64,000 nucleotides of DNA. Source: Amblyornis subalaris. Taxonomy: Eukaryota > Chordata > Aves > Passeriformes > Ptilonorhynchidae. The stretch spans positions 778,006 to 842,005 of the forward strand of contig JACAXG010000028.1 of assembly GCA_018881555.1 (NCBI GenBank), in the 5' to 3' direction. A program made the position numbers and the translations under genes. This document shows positions 1 to 12,780 of this stretch, piece after piece (the stretch's first letter is position 1; each line of letters opens with the position of its first letter). The notes under the pieces were generated by a model that searched no databases, was not told the origin of the DNA, and saw only the letters and a list, made by a program, of their open reading frames with translations.

Positions 1-1734
1 ACTGTGGGATGTGCGGCAGCCCAGGGGCCTTGATGTTCTAGATGGGGACACTGAGGCACAGCCTGGGACTCCTCTGATGTGGCAAGGGACAGGCTGTGGT
101 GGGAGGAACTGCAGCATCTCCCTGGAGGAAGGGCAGTCCCCTCGCCACCCCGGCACCAGAGCACATGGTCAGGTGATGATGGCTCTGTCCCCTCTGCCAT
201 GGGACCAGGAAGGACACGTCACCAGGGCTCCAGGCAGGAGAATCCAACCCCCCGGTGTCCCGCACGGNGGCATGCTCCCGGGCTGCGCTTGGGGGAGCTG
301 AGCAGCATGACAGGCATCAATTAAAACCTGGAGATGCAGCTCTGGAGGAGGCGAGCTGTCATCCAGAGGGAGACACAGCATCCAAGGGAGAATCGCCTGC
401 TCCCGTTGCTTTGGGAACTGTGGGAGAAGGGGATGCACCGGGCAAGGTGAGGACTCCAGCCGCACAGCACAGTCCCCAGCCTCCTCCTCCTCTCAGCTCC
501 GGGTTTCCACCCACCTGCTCCCAGTACCCAGAGCCAGCAGACTCTGCCCCAGGCCCTCCAGAGCCCCCCACNCATCCCTCTGCTCTGCAGCCATCGGGCA
601 CTGCCAGAGTGGGGCTGCACCAACTGAGCCACAGGCTGGGCTGGCACATGCAGAGCAACACGCCCGGCTGCCCAGGGGAGGGGGTGGGCCGGGGGGCAGC
701 CCTGGCTCCGCAGCATCATTCACACTCTGACATTTATTTTGGCTCCTTTACTCCCTCTGTTCATCAACTGATGCTCGTTGCCATGGCAATGCTGAGCCAC
801 CTGACACACAACTTCAGCCTCCAAACACACACCACAACAAGGCTGCAATCCCAAAAAGCCCCCTCTGACCTCCAAACTGCTCCCCAAGGAGGGAATCCTG
901 CCCTTGGGAGCTGTGGTTGGAAATGGCTTTGGGGATGGATGAGGCGGCTGATGTGGTCCTGACCGGATGTCACATCCTCAGCCACCAGGGCCCCGTCCCC
1001 TGGTGACAGCAGATGCGACTCCATGTGTTCCTCTCCCGGCTTTACAGCTGGGCCTGGCTGAAGGACATCGGGATGGTGTCACTGGGACATGTCCTGGCTG
1101 AGGCACCGGCTCTGGGCACTCACAGTCCCTGCCAATGCCTCATCTGGGTGCGCCTTCCAGGCACCCAGCTGTGCATCCAGAGGCAGGCACAGGCCTGGGC
1201 ACAGCACAGCGTGGCTCGTGCTCTGCGGACAGGCTGCACCGGGGGGCTGCTGCCTCCGCCCCAGCCACCGCTCCCGGTGCTGCCAGAGGTTGGGCTCCCG
1301 GCTAGGAGCATGCCANGCTGCTGGTTCCAGCACATCCCAAGCCGCTCCTGAGCCCTTTCCCAGCGCTGGCCGTGCCTGTGCCGTGGCTCTGCGCTGGGGC
1401 CTGAGTCACACCCGCGGGTTTGATTCATCTGCGGCCGGGCGAGCGCCAGCGCAGGTGGTGCTGCCGCCGGTACCCACTCCCCGCTCGGCTGTTCCTGCGG
1501 TGGATCTCAGCAATTTCCTCCCAGTTAGCCAGCTTGGCTTATCGCCACACTTCCCTGCCAGAGCCCAGCACCGCAGCGGCTGGCCCTGCTCAGCCCCTGG
1601 GCAGTGGGGCTGCGCTGGGAGCCCCGATCAGCCGGAGCTCCCCCCTCTCCCACCCCAGCACTGGAGGAACCAGACCTGCCCGTCCCCTCCTTCAGGAGGG
1701 CTCGGCATGAGCAGCCCCGGCTCCGCCAGCAGTC

Positions 1735-1771
1735 GGTGCCACCAGGCAGGTGCCACCAGGCAGGTGCCACC
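1735..1771. repeat. 14-bp tandem repeat, 2.6 copies
   Basis: Unit GGTGCCACCAGGCA occurs in perfect copies at 1735 and 1749, then partially at 1763. Confidence 0.9.
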
Positions 1772-4700
1772 TCTGCCCACTCTCTGCAGCGGGTGCACAG
1801 CCCTGGGCAGGAGTGGGGCGCGTCCACCCTTGCTGTGCCCCAGCCTCAGCCGGCTGCAGGGCAAACTCTGCATGTGATGGTCTCACCTTAGTCCATGGAA
1901 ACCTTCTCCAGCTGGAAAATCTTCCAGGGCACTTTGTGTGTGTGAGCAATGGGACCGTGGGCCGTGCCCGTGCCCGGTGGCCCCAGCTCCCGCAGCGAGC
2001 CCTGCCTTTGGGTGACACCGGCTTTAATTTGGAAGCGANGAACTCGTACTTCACACTCTGCAGCCGCAGGTTGGTACAGGCATCCCTCGCCTCCCCTCCC
2101 CGCCCGCAGGGCTGTTCGCATCCCGCGCTCCGCGTGATCCTTCGATCCCTCTCGTCCGCCCAGCTCCGAGCCCCCCCGGCACGCGCGGGCTGCTGTGAGT
2201 GCCCCCGGAGCCCCCCGCTCGCCCCGGGCAGGGGGCAGGGCTTGTGCCTTCCCTGCTCTGCTCACTCGTGTTGCGCTGTATGCTCCGAGCTCCCGCGCCG
2301 CATTTATCGGCACATGCAGAGGCAATTAATTGATTTGATCTCAGGTTGTTTTCCTCTCAGAGCCCTTTTGCCCAGGGAGGGCTGGGGGGACGGGGAGGGC
2401 GTTGTGAGGGAAATACGGCTGCAGTGGTGGAAATACAGCCAAGAATATCGATCTCGGCCTGGCGAGCCAGAAGACTAAAGAGCTCCAGTTAGGGTGTTAA
2501 AACCTCATTACTTTTCGTCTGGTGGAACAGTTTTCCAGGGACCATTCTGGGTGTTACTGGTGTGTGCAGAGAAAGACTCAGGCTGGGGAGGATGAGCTAA
2601 GACCATTCTTAAATGAAAACAAAATTCCTTGCTCCCCTCATACTGGCTCAGCCAGAAGGAGTCAAGGTCACACTCCAGCCCTCAGCTCTCCACTCCTCCC
2701 AATAAATCTAAGTGAGTTATCTCCCAAGTTGTGGTTTCCAGTAATGGCCTTCCTGAAGACACTGCGTTACACTGAATCCATCTGAAGAAAGTGGCGGGTC
2801 ATTATGGTCTAAGTTCTCTGAAAATTAGTATTTTGGAGAACCAGAGGTCAGAGCTAAGCTGGGAGGTGCTGGGGTAGGAGCCTGCCGTGCATCACTGGAG
2901 ATGCTCAGGCTCTGCACTCCCTGAGTAACAAGAGCAAGATACCTAAATATCTCCAAGGAATTAAAACTTCAGGGCTCATCTTTTTTTACCTCCCACCCAC
3001 TTCCCAGATGCTTGGAGAGATGGAAAGAAATTCATCCGTATTCATTCCCTTCTCCAGCTCCAGGCTCTGCAAGGAATCCTGAGGCTCTTTGCACAAGGTC
3101 CCTGGTGTGAGATTGCAGAGATCCGGGATTTCGGGTCTGTGTTAGCCACGGCCGGCAGCCAGTGGCCACCTCACAGGGCGCAGCAGGTGGCACTGAGCAG
3201 CTCCTGTGCCCCTGGGAAGGGCTGTGGGGGTCCCAGCCACCCCCCAGCACCTCGTTTGGCTCCTGCATCACCAAATTTTCACAACAGCCTGGGTTCAAAG
3301 ATGCACAGCAGCTTAGCAGAACAGCAGAGAAGGCTGGTGGGATGGCTACAGAGCCCTGATCCACAGTTCGGAGCAACCCAGCTGGAGCTGAGGACAAGGA
3401 GTGCTCTCTGCCAGGGCATGGAAGCCGTGGGGAGCCAGGTGACCCGTCCTTGCCATCACACCAGCCTGTGACTCCTCAGACTGTTACTGTCACCACCTCC
3501 TCGCACGCATCTGTTGGGCCCAACTCCACNGGAGAGCGGCTGAACGAAGGCAAAACCCGAGAGCCCCCAGCCCGGCACCAGTGTTGGGATGGGTGCTGGG
3601 CCCCTCAGCACCTGGCAGTGGGAGGAATCCTCCTCCTCCTCAGGACTGAGTTCTCCCGCAGCACATCCCCGTCGCCCCAGCAGCCCCACACCAGCTTCCC
3701 ACCGCGGTACCGGTGTAATCTGGCTCCGTCTCCATTTCACACCCTCTCCCCCTCTCTGCGGTGGTGGTTGGTGGCTGAGCAGAGGCACCTACACAGATAC
3801 GCCTGTTCTGAAGGACTTTTTTCCTGNTTTTTTATATGTATATATATATTTTAAAAAACAGTGGAAAAAACCCAAGTCAGATGAAAGGAATGCAGGAGCG
3901 CGGAGGCGGCAGAGGTGGCCGGGCTGTGCCGGTCGAGCGGTGGCCGGCGCGAGCACGTACCTGCGCACGCCTGTGGCAGTGGGGAACCCAGCCCCCCGTG
4001 CCTCCCCACGGCTCGGTGGTGTGTGGGGAGCAGGAGATGCCCGTGCTGGGCATCCCCANGGGGGACACGGCGAGCACAGCTTGGCACTCACACCGCGGGT
4101 GGGCTGGGAGCTCCTGCCAGCGCCAGCCCGCGAGGTGCCAGCGATCGGCGCGTGGCACAGGGACTTCACTCCCTCAGCAGTGTTAAAAGGGAAAAAAAAA
4201 AATTTAAAAAATCTACATTTTGACAGTGACTCATCATCTCCCATTCTGGAATCTGTGGGGTTGGTGCAACCTACACAAGGCAGTTCAGAAAAGCAAAACA
4301 ATTCTGAATAATAGAGGAGGAAAAAAACCTTTGCAGCTGATGGGTAATTTCCAGCCTCTCGCTCTGAGGGTTTAGCTGGGTTTTCTCATTAGAAAAGTAA
4401 TCAGGTAACAATCTGGAGCTGCTTCCAGGGGCTCCCCCCACACTCCCCTGAGCTTCCTTCTTCNCTGCATCCTTCCAACCTTCCTCCCTCTGTCCTTCAA
4501 CATTGCTGGAGCTCATGGCAGGGAAACACCACGCTCCTGGGAAGATGCTGGGATGGGGTAGGAAGGTGCAATGGGCTGAGGTGAGTGCAGGGGTTCTGGG
4601 TGGCCCTTTCTCTGCTGTCCCCTCCTTGGCACACCAATGGCAATGGGCCCACACCAATGCCGGTGCTGGGAGCCCTTGGATCGTGCTGGGGAGGAGAGNG

Positions 4701-5360
4701 CTCATCAGCATGTCTTAGGAAATCATTTCATGTTTTATCTTTAACAGTGAATAAACATTGATTTTTATTTTAAAAGGTAATTGACATTCCTATGAGAGTG
4801 CAATGAGTGCTGGAGCAGCCGGAATCGGCGTAAATAAACCCTGTGCTAGAAATTAATGAGCTTCACTGATTGAGTTTATCTGTTTAAATTAATACAATTC
4901 TAGCAATTATAAAAAAATAATGATCTTTTGTTTGTTTGCCTGCTTGGAGACATTGATGGTAAGAGATGGGGCAGAGCAGGAGGCCTGGCCCCAGCCGAGC
5001 ATCCCAGTGCCCGAGGCGCCGAGTCCTCCCCCCATGCAGCTGGAGCAGGGCCCCCTCTCCTTGTTTAATGAACATTTTAGATTTGGGTTTGGGTTAACTG
5101 ATGAGCTTCTGTAAAGGGTTTGCCTTCCAGCCTGCTCTTTGGCTGATGGTAATAGGGGCGGCCAGCTCAGCCCCAGGAGATTCCTGGATCCCACAGCTTT
5201 TTCCAACAGGATGTGGGGGAAGTGGGTCCATCCCTCAGGGTGGGAGCTTTGTGCCCACTTGCCAAAGGGGGCTTGGGCTCATCCGCATCCTCCTCTTCCC
5301 ANCACTCCAAGAACTGGCTAGAGCTGGAAGAAGCTCCCAGCTCAACCCTGGTGTGAGTGC

Positions 5361-5420
5361 CTGATCTTTAGGGTCTCTTCCAACCCAAACCATTCCATGA
5401 TCCCATGATTCTATGATCCC
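5361..5420 (+). mobile_element. CR1 LINE 3' tail fragment
   Basis: It has the CR1 end GATCTTTAGGGTCTCTTCCA then CCATTCCATGATCCCATGAT. It is a short 5'-truncated remnant. Confidence 0.8.
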
Positions 5421-6830
5421 AGCTGCCAGCTGGATAATTAACAGAAGGATCCAGACTCACTCGTTTGTAGGAGTGAGTTGAACCCACGTCTTGTTTCATG
5501 TCCAGAACACTGAAAACTGATGCTAAAAACAACCCAGATGGGACCAAGGGGAAAACCAAGAGTCAAGAGTGTAAAATCTGGGATCCTCTGGTGAAACAAG
5601 CTGCCAGTAATTCAGACAAAGAGAGTCTGTGGGTGTGGGTGCTCCGGTGTCTGGTCCCACCCGGAGCTGTGGCAGGGGCCGGATCATCCCCCAGCTGCTT
5701 AAGCACCTATTTATACTGAGGAGGAGAGAAGCTGCATTACGATGGGGAGCTGGAGGTTTCACCTCACCAGTATTAAAATGTCCTCTGAATTTCTAAAAAC
5801 CTATAAATGACAATTTCATAGCTGTGAAGCGTGGCATCCAGCACAGGGGAGTGCTATTTTCGACTCCGTGTTGACAGCTGAAGGGGAATGGATCCCAGAA
5901 TTAAAAACTAGTTGCTGCTCAAGTCCAAGCAATCATGGCTTGATTACGGTTCTTATGGGCACACAGAGGCGAGTTCGAGGCACCAGCACAGACTCCTGGT
6001 GCTTTGAGAGGTCAATTCACAGAGCAGAAAACAATTATAAGCCAAACCACTTAGGAGAATGGATTTAAGCATTAAAGCACAACTGTGTACAGAGAATGAT
6101 TTAAGAGTGTTTTGCCCCAAAACTCATCACCATGACGGGAGTTTGCATTGGTTTAGAAACTGCCTGGCTAATATGTAAACAGCTATAAAAATAAAAACAG
6201 GCCCAACAAAGAGAAGAAAGGAGATATTCACAACACTGTATATAAATCAGCAACTTGTAATTGTAGAACACCGATAAAGGCGCAAACAAACAGCGGAAAA
6301 ACATCACAACGTCCTTCCCCAGTGCACCGGGATGAGCAGCAGCAGCAGAACGGAGCAGTGCCACCGCCTGCCACCAAACAACGCAGCAGCGTTAGTCACA
6401 GGCCCCAGAAATGTTAAATAACTGATCACAGCCATGGCATTTCACATCCAGCACATCCGCATCCCGGGGAGACGCAGAAGGGGCCGGCAGAGCAGTTACC
6501 AGCTGGCTGGGATGCTGCGCCGGGAAGGGCGTGGGGGCAGAGCCTGAGATGCTCCCCTGCCCACCCTGCCCACCCTATACCCTGCACTGCTCCACGGGCT
6601 TGGGCTGGTACCTGATGGCACAAGCAGGGACTTGGAACAAGGGGACAGGCCATGGACACAGAGTGACCAGGTCACTGGTCACATCTGCTGNGGTGCAGCC
6701 TACAGCACACCGGGGCAGTGACAGGGACAGGGCTCTGTGGGTGCAGACCCCAGCAGGTGACGATCAGGGTGAGGGCCAAAAGGGATATCCTGGCGCTGTG
6801 ATGTATAGCAGCCTGGAAAAATGATTTTAT

Positions 6831-7048
6831 TCATGGAATCATCATAGAATCACAAAACGGTTTGGGTTGGAAGGGACCTTCAAGACCACCCAGTTCCACT
6901 CCTTGCCACAGGCAGGAACATCTTCCACCATCCCAGATTGCGCCAAGAGCCATTCAGCCTGGCCTTGGACACNTGCAGGGATGGGGCAGCCACAGCTTNC
7001 CTGGGCAACCTGTGCCAGGGCCTCCCCTCACTTAATATTCCCTATCTC
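6831..7048 (-). mobile_element. CR1 LINE, 3' end
   Basis: The reverse-oriented CR1 tail starts CATAGAATCACAAAACGG and continues with GGTTGGAAGGGACCTTCAAG and the diagnostic GATGGGGCAGCCACAGC. It is 5'-truncated. Confidence 0.93.
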
Positions 7049-9313
7049 GAGGTGAAGCAGCTGCTTAAATTTGTGATCAACACCATGGTCCGTGTCTGAA
7101 GGAGTATGTNACCGAATTCAGGGAGGGCTCAGGGGGAGAGGCTGGGGAGGTGCCAGAGGAGCCCAGTGGGCAGCGAGCCCCTCCATGCCCTCAGCACAGC
7201 CTGACCTCAGCCCAGCACTGCAGTTCCAGGGCTGCAAAAAGCAAATAATTTTCCAAAGGAGACTCACAGTGCAGAATATCCAGGCTAAAAATATGTAAAT
7301 GGCCATGGAAAGCACTGTCAGAGCTGCAGCGAGACAAGCTAGTCGCCAAAAGGCAATTTTGAATTTCCGAGCTCGTTGCACGAGGCATTAAAAAGGTCAC
7401 TATTTCTGAAATAAGGATCTTTACAAATAAACACATTTGCCGAGGCCTCGGTGAGTCATGCNGGAGCAGAGCACAGAGCATTTCCACCCTAATGCTCCTG
7501 ACAGGCCGGGAGCAGGGAGATCTTTTCATGTTTACAGTTCATCAATAGTTATTACAGCTGCACAGTCAATCTTTAAAGCACATTTAGCCTGGGAGGAGGC
7601 TCGGCAGGTTGTTTTCCCTGAAAAAGTGATATTAAATTTATTACGTTCTTCCTCTTTTATAGCATGGATTTGAAGGTAAGTATTTGAACTTCAAATACAT
7701 GACTGCCACTCCAGCACCTGCCTTTTTTTAAATATATCTATACTTCTGTCACATCTTCCTGGTATAAATATTTGAAGTTTTCAGCTGATGNGCTAAAAGG
7801 GCCTCGATCCATCACAGCCTATTTATTCCAGGGAATGCAGTGGGCATCGTGCTGCTGTTTTGCTGGTGTGGGAGGGAGGTGCTGGAATCCCGGAGCCACA
7901 GCTCCCAGCTCCCCTGCCCGCTGGTGCCAGGCTCCCCCGGCCGGGGGTGCGGGTCCGGTCCGGCCCCGTGCTGCCGCGGGTTCCGAGCGCATCCAGCGCC
8001 GACGGATTTAGCTCCTGCCTGCCGAGAGGCAGAGCCGCCTCCTCACCATCTGCGGGAGGGAAGCAGCCCCGGGGAGCAGCTCCAACGCCCCAGATGGGGA
8101 AAGCGATATTCAGGAGTAGCACCATAGTTTCACTCTTAGATTTTTTTGGAGAACAAGAAGGGACTCTCCTGCAGACAGAGCATCAGGAGAGAACTTTGCT
8201 GGTGAACGAGCGAGCGACGTCAGCCACACCTTCCCCCTCCAAGAAATAAAAGCTGCCCTTGTGAGCTGCCCGGAAATCCAGAGCCATTCCCATGGCACAG
8301 CACTCGCTCTGCCCTTAGGAGGTCCTCGATGGTACTGCACCAGGAACGGGCTCCCTGCCTGGGCCAGGGCCAGGGGATGCTGCGTCTCACCCATCACTCA
8401 TCACTTTGGGGTTTTACAGCACCAAGAGACCCCAACACATGGCAGCCAGCTGCTCCAGGCCCCTGAAACACTCCTGTGCCTCAGGCAGCCCATGGGACTC
8501 CTCTATCCAAGGCCTGATGTCCCTGCCCACGCTGCAGCCCTGGCACCGCGGGCTCTGCATCCAGACACGCTCCGGCCCAGAGGGCAGGACCCTGTTCCCA
8601 GCTACAAACCTGCTCCACTCTAACTTGGGTCAGACCCAGTCAAACTGCTTCATGGTCCCTGAGCCACTCACACCATCACCTTGGCCTTTAAACTGCCTCA
8701 CCTTCCCCAGCTTCCCTAACCTGGCTCAAAGGACAAAATACTTTGCTAGAAAAAATCTGAGGTTTGAAACAACCCCNGGTTCATCCGGCCCTGACATTCC
8801 AAGCACCAAACAACCTCAGCTCCCATAGCTCTGCCCTTCCAGGAGCCAAATAGAGCTCTGAGGGGGAGAGGAGAAACACGTGAAAGCCCCTGAGCTGGAT
8901 GGCAGCAGAGAGCTTCACCACTCACACAATGCTTTCCACGTTCCTCTTCTCTTGTATTCAGTCAAGGAGAGAGCCCGTCCTGCTGCTGCTGCAGCCAGGT
9001 GCTGCTCTGCCATCAGTCTCAAGGAGAGCGAGACTTCCACCAGCCCCACNGCACTTACCTGGGGCTGCCTCCGTGGCTTTGATCCCCTGCTTTCAGCTCT
9101 GGCTCATGCCCAGNGCCCATGGCTTTGCCCTCAGCCCACACCACACATCCCTGCAGGGAGAGCTGTGCCTGCAGCANCCCTTGAATGGCTCTGTCCCAGC
9201 TGCAGCCCAGCAGCACCACCCGGTTATCACTGAGGGCACCCAGCTGCTCCCTGGATGAGGCAGCGGCACTTTGGGCTCCAAGCAGGGTGGAGAACGGATG
9301 GAGAGCAGCCGCG

Positions 9314-9632
9314 AGGAGGGCTGGAGAGGGACTTTGGACAAGGGCATGANGGAACGACAGGACAAGAGGGAACGGCTTCACACTGCCAGAAANGATGTTT
9401 AGATTAGATATACNTAGGAATTCTTCCCTGTGAGNGGGGGGAGGCCCTGGCACAGGTTGCCCAGGGAAGCTGTGGCTGCCNCATCCCTGGAAGTGTCCAA
9501 GGCCAGGTTGGATGGGGCTTGGAGCNACCTGGGACAGTGGAAGGTGTCCNTGTCCATGGCAGGAGGTGGAACTGGGTGGTCTTGAANGTCCCTTCCAACN
9601 CAAAACATTCCATGGTCCTATGGTTCTGTTAT
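9314..9632 (+). mobile_element. CR1 LINE, 3' end
   Basis: This forward CR1 copy starts near GAGGGCTGGAGAGGGACTTT and ends GTCCCTTCCAAC..CATTCCATGG. About ten single N bases fall inside it, more than in unique sequence nearby. Confidence 0.93.
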
Positions 9633-9954
9633 CCCTGATTTACAGAAGGGCAGTGGCGCACTGGAGAGATGCAGATCACAAGCATCTGCTCACTTTGGGT
9701 GCTCAGCTGGAGCCGCCGGAGCCGGGGATTTCACAGCCCTGGAACAGGCTCTGCGCGGGAGGTGCCGCTGCTGTCACAGCCCAGCCTGCGCCCGGCGGAA
9801 CCCGCGCCGAGGAACAGCTCCTGCGTGCTGATGGGACGTTCTGCTTCTCCTGTGTTATGGAAGACTTCTCCTCACCCTGAAGGGGAGATCTGTTCAAATT
9901 GGCATTGCAAGTAATTTCTAAAGAGCGACTGAGCTTGTGTGCCCTGACCAGCCC

Positions 9955-10420
9955 CTGCTTAAGGCACGGGGCTGCCAGCGAGACCCTCTGCGAGCGGCAC
10001 GGACGGTGTTACCCACGCCGCGCCAGTGCCGGGCCGCACGGCGGACAGCAGCTCCCACAGCCGCGGTGCCNCCACAGCCACGGTCCCGCACGCTGCAGCG
10101 GGCACAGGGGCCGTGCTGTCACCGCGGCCCCACAGCCCGGTGTCCCCCGGGGCCCCGCGCCGGGCGCGGTGCCGCCAGACGGGGCTGGGGCGGAGGCGGC
10201 GGCGCGTCTGTCTCTCACCTCGGCGGCGATGAGCCGCGGCTGGCGGCGCAGGCACACGGCCCCGGCCGCAGAGATGCACCGCAGCTCGGCCGAAGGGATC
10301 GGCCCGGCCACGGAGATGCACCGGAGCCCGGCCGGAGGGATCGGCCCGGCCGCGGGGATGCACCGGAGCTCGGCCGGAGGGATCGGCCCGGTGGGACGAG
10401 CTGACGGCTCCCGGCAGCTG
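9955..10420. promoter_or_regulatory. Intronic CpG island without a recognised exon
   Basis: This CpG-dense segment is clearly richer than its flanks and includes a 42-bp tandem repeat at its right end. It lies about 10 kb inside CACNG3 intron 1. It could be an alternative promoter, an enhancer or an unannotated lncRNA start. Nothing in the sequence decides between these. Confidence 0.6.
10271..10392. repeat. 42-bp tandem repeat, about 2.9 copies
   Basis: Copies start at 10271, 10313 and 10355, each around GATGCACCGGAGCTCGGCC then GGAGGGATCGGCCCGG, with few differences. The unit length is a multiple of three, so it stays open in several frames (a 14-residue repeat on the plus strand). I see no other evidence of coding. 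Confidence 0.9.
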
Positions 10421-12269
10421 CTGCAGGCTGAGGTTTGGGGGCGGCAGTGGGAATTGAGACAGATTGGGACAATATACAGAGTATATTTAATATTATTATC
10501 TNCGATAATTTAAAACATGCACACCACCTCCCCTGGCCTCGCTGCCCTGCGGTGCCCTCGCAGGACCACGCTTCGGCGGGTGTGTGACAGAAGCAGAAGC
10601 CCCGGCTCCTGCTCCTCCCCAGCTGAGGTCTCACACCCCGCTGCAGCTCTCCTGCTTCCTATGCAAGGCGCGATCCTCTGATCCTTTTCCAGCTTCTCAC
10701 GTTGGAGAGGAGGCCAAAGACTGATGTACAGAGAACACTTTCATCTTTGGCTGGAGTGTGCTGAGGAGCGACAAGAGACTCTCCCAGCACGGGGAGAAGG
10801 AGCCTCGGGGCTGCGAGAGGCTCCTGGCCCCTGGAGCATCCTGGGCGGGCAGGGGGGATCAGCACGTGCCCACGTGGAGGGGTCCCGCTCCCAGCCCATT
10901 CCCGGGTGGCACNGTGAGGCCTGGTGGCACAGCCAGGCCGGGTGGCACAGCTGCTGTGCCGCAATGTGGCTGCGCACCTGAGCCAGGCTGCTCGGGCAAA
11001 CGGAGGATTTGGCAAGGATGCCGCGCATCCCGGCAGGAATGGCTGTCTCAGCTGGCCGGCACACACAGCCGGGCTGAGGCAGGGACAGCTGCTGGGAGGT
11101 CGCAGTCTGCCTTGCCAGGTGACAGAGACCTTTCCCAGCCAGGCAGCAGCCCCGGGCCAGGGCGGGCAGGGAAGGCAGACGGTGACTCCTGCAGCCCCTT
11201 GCAATGCTCATGCGGTGACGTTGTGTGCGCTGCGATCGGTGATGCTGATGTACCACATACAGCAGCAAAAAGTTGGTGTTTAACATCCAGCTGAGCATCA
11301 TCAGCCTGTCTTGAAGGGTTCCTATTCCTTGTTAGGAGGGAGCCCAGCCTCTCCAGGGGCATGGAGGTGCCATTTCTGGGACCAGGGGAAATCCTGCAGG
11401 ACAGGAGCAGCTTGATGACAGTGCCAGCAGCACAAGCCAATGCCTATTTTAATCAGTTAAAACCACGAATGCTTCAAAACGGTCATTGGTAGTCTCTCTG
11501 GGGGTGCTCTCCTCTCCCCTTGTGATTCCAAGCACGAACTGAGAGTAAAGGTGTAATTAGGGGACAATTACCAAGTCACCAGTGAAATTGGAAATGCGAG
11601 AGGCATGAACACAAATGTCACCCTCAAACACCACCTTTTGTCACTGCTCTGTACTGCCCAAGTCCCATAGGGTGTATCAACAATGCCAACACCCCCATGG
11701 GTGCCCAGCGACCCCCAGAAAGGCTGGGGGGGTCACATGTCCCCCCCTGCTCCCTGCACCCACCCCAGGGCTCCTGTCCACCCCAATTCTCCTCTTTCAA
11801 TACAAACCACTTGGCAAACAGCAAACACAGGGCCCCAGGGAGGAGGCAGGATGGTACAAGAGGCTGCCCTGCTCCCAAACCTGCCCACTGCCCTCCCTGC
11901 CCCCCTGGCATTTCCACGTGACTATGATAAAACACCACCATTCCCAAGGACCTGACACAGGAACAGCTCAGCCCTTCTCTGCTGCCCAACAACATGAGAT
12001 TTGTCTGTACATTGTGGTGTCAGGAGATAAGGAACAGGCAATATCTGAGAAAATCATCACACCCTATCACCTGTTCAGCAGCCACGATCCCTCCTCCTGC
12101 CTCTCCCTGCTGTGACTACAACAAACCCCGGTATGCCCAAGCACAGCCTCTCACCAGTGAGTGAGGGATTCCTGCAAAGGTCAGGGGATGAGTGAACCCA
12201 GGGGTCTTGACACATCTCAGAAGGGATCAATATCCTGCCGAAGAACATCCACTCCTCTGGGCAAGTGGT

Positions 12270-12312
12270 CATAGAATCTTAGAACCCCAGAATGGTTTGG
12301 GCTGGAAGGGAC
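12270..12312 (-). mobile_element. CR1 LINE tail fragment
   Basis: CATAGAATCTTAGAACCCC followed by GGTTTGGGCTGGAAGGGACC is a short reverse CR1 tail. Sequence beyond it no longer resembles CR1. Confidence 0.75.
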
Positions 12313-12429
12313 CAGAGGACACAGGGCAGTTCACAACACGCAGCACACCCTGGCCTGGACTTTTCGTTCTGAAGACACTTCAATACCTCTTGCAGGTAGA
12401 TGGTCGGAAAATCACACAAGCGTGGAATC

Positions 12430-12780
12430 AGAACACTCCGCAGCACCCCCGGCGCCCCGGGCTGGCCCAGGGCCGGGACACGGGCGGTGTCTCCCCGGGG
12501 TTGTGTAACAGGTCCCGGCGAGGGATGCAGCCCCCGCGCCTCCTCGGCACAGCCTGCGGAACCTCCTCCCCGCCGCAGAGCTGTCAGCGCACACACGCCC
12601 NGGGAGAGACACCCGTTGTCACCCCGGCACTGCCATTCTTTATCGCGGCAGGTGTCTTCTTAATCAGAGCCGTTATCTCGAGCTGCTGCACTCCCCGAGC
12701 GAGCCGCGGCTCCTCACAGCCCGCGTGGGACTGCGCACAGCAAGCAGCTCCCGGGTCCTCATCCGAGGAAAGCCACCAAA
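12430..12780. other. Small CpG-rich patch
   Basis: GC-rich sequence with frequent CpG sits next to a CR1 fragment inside the presumed CACNG3 intron 1. No exon was recognised. Confidence 0.4.

Noticed and set aside
9899..10513. 204-codon plus-strand frame with 14-residue repeats
   Set aside because: It is a by-product of the 42-bp tandem repeat in a CpG island. There are no splice context or homology clues, so it is kept only as a CpG-island finding.
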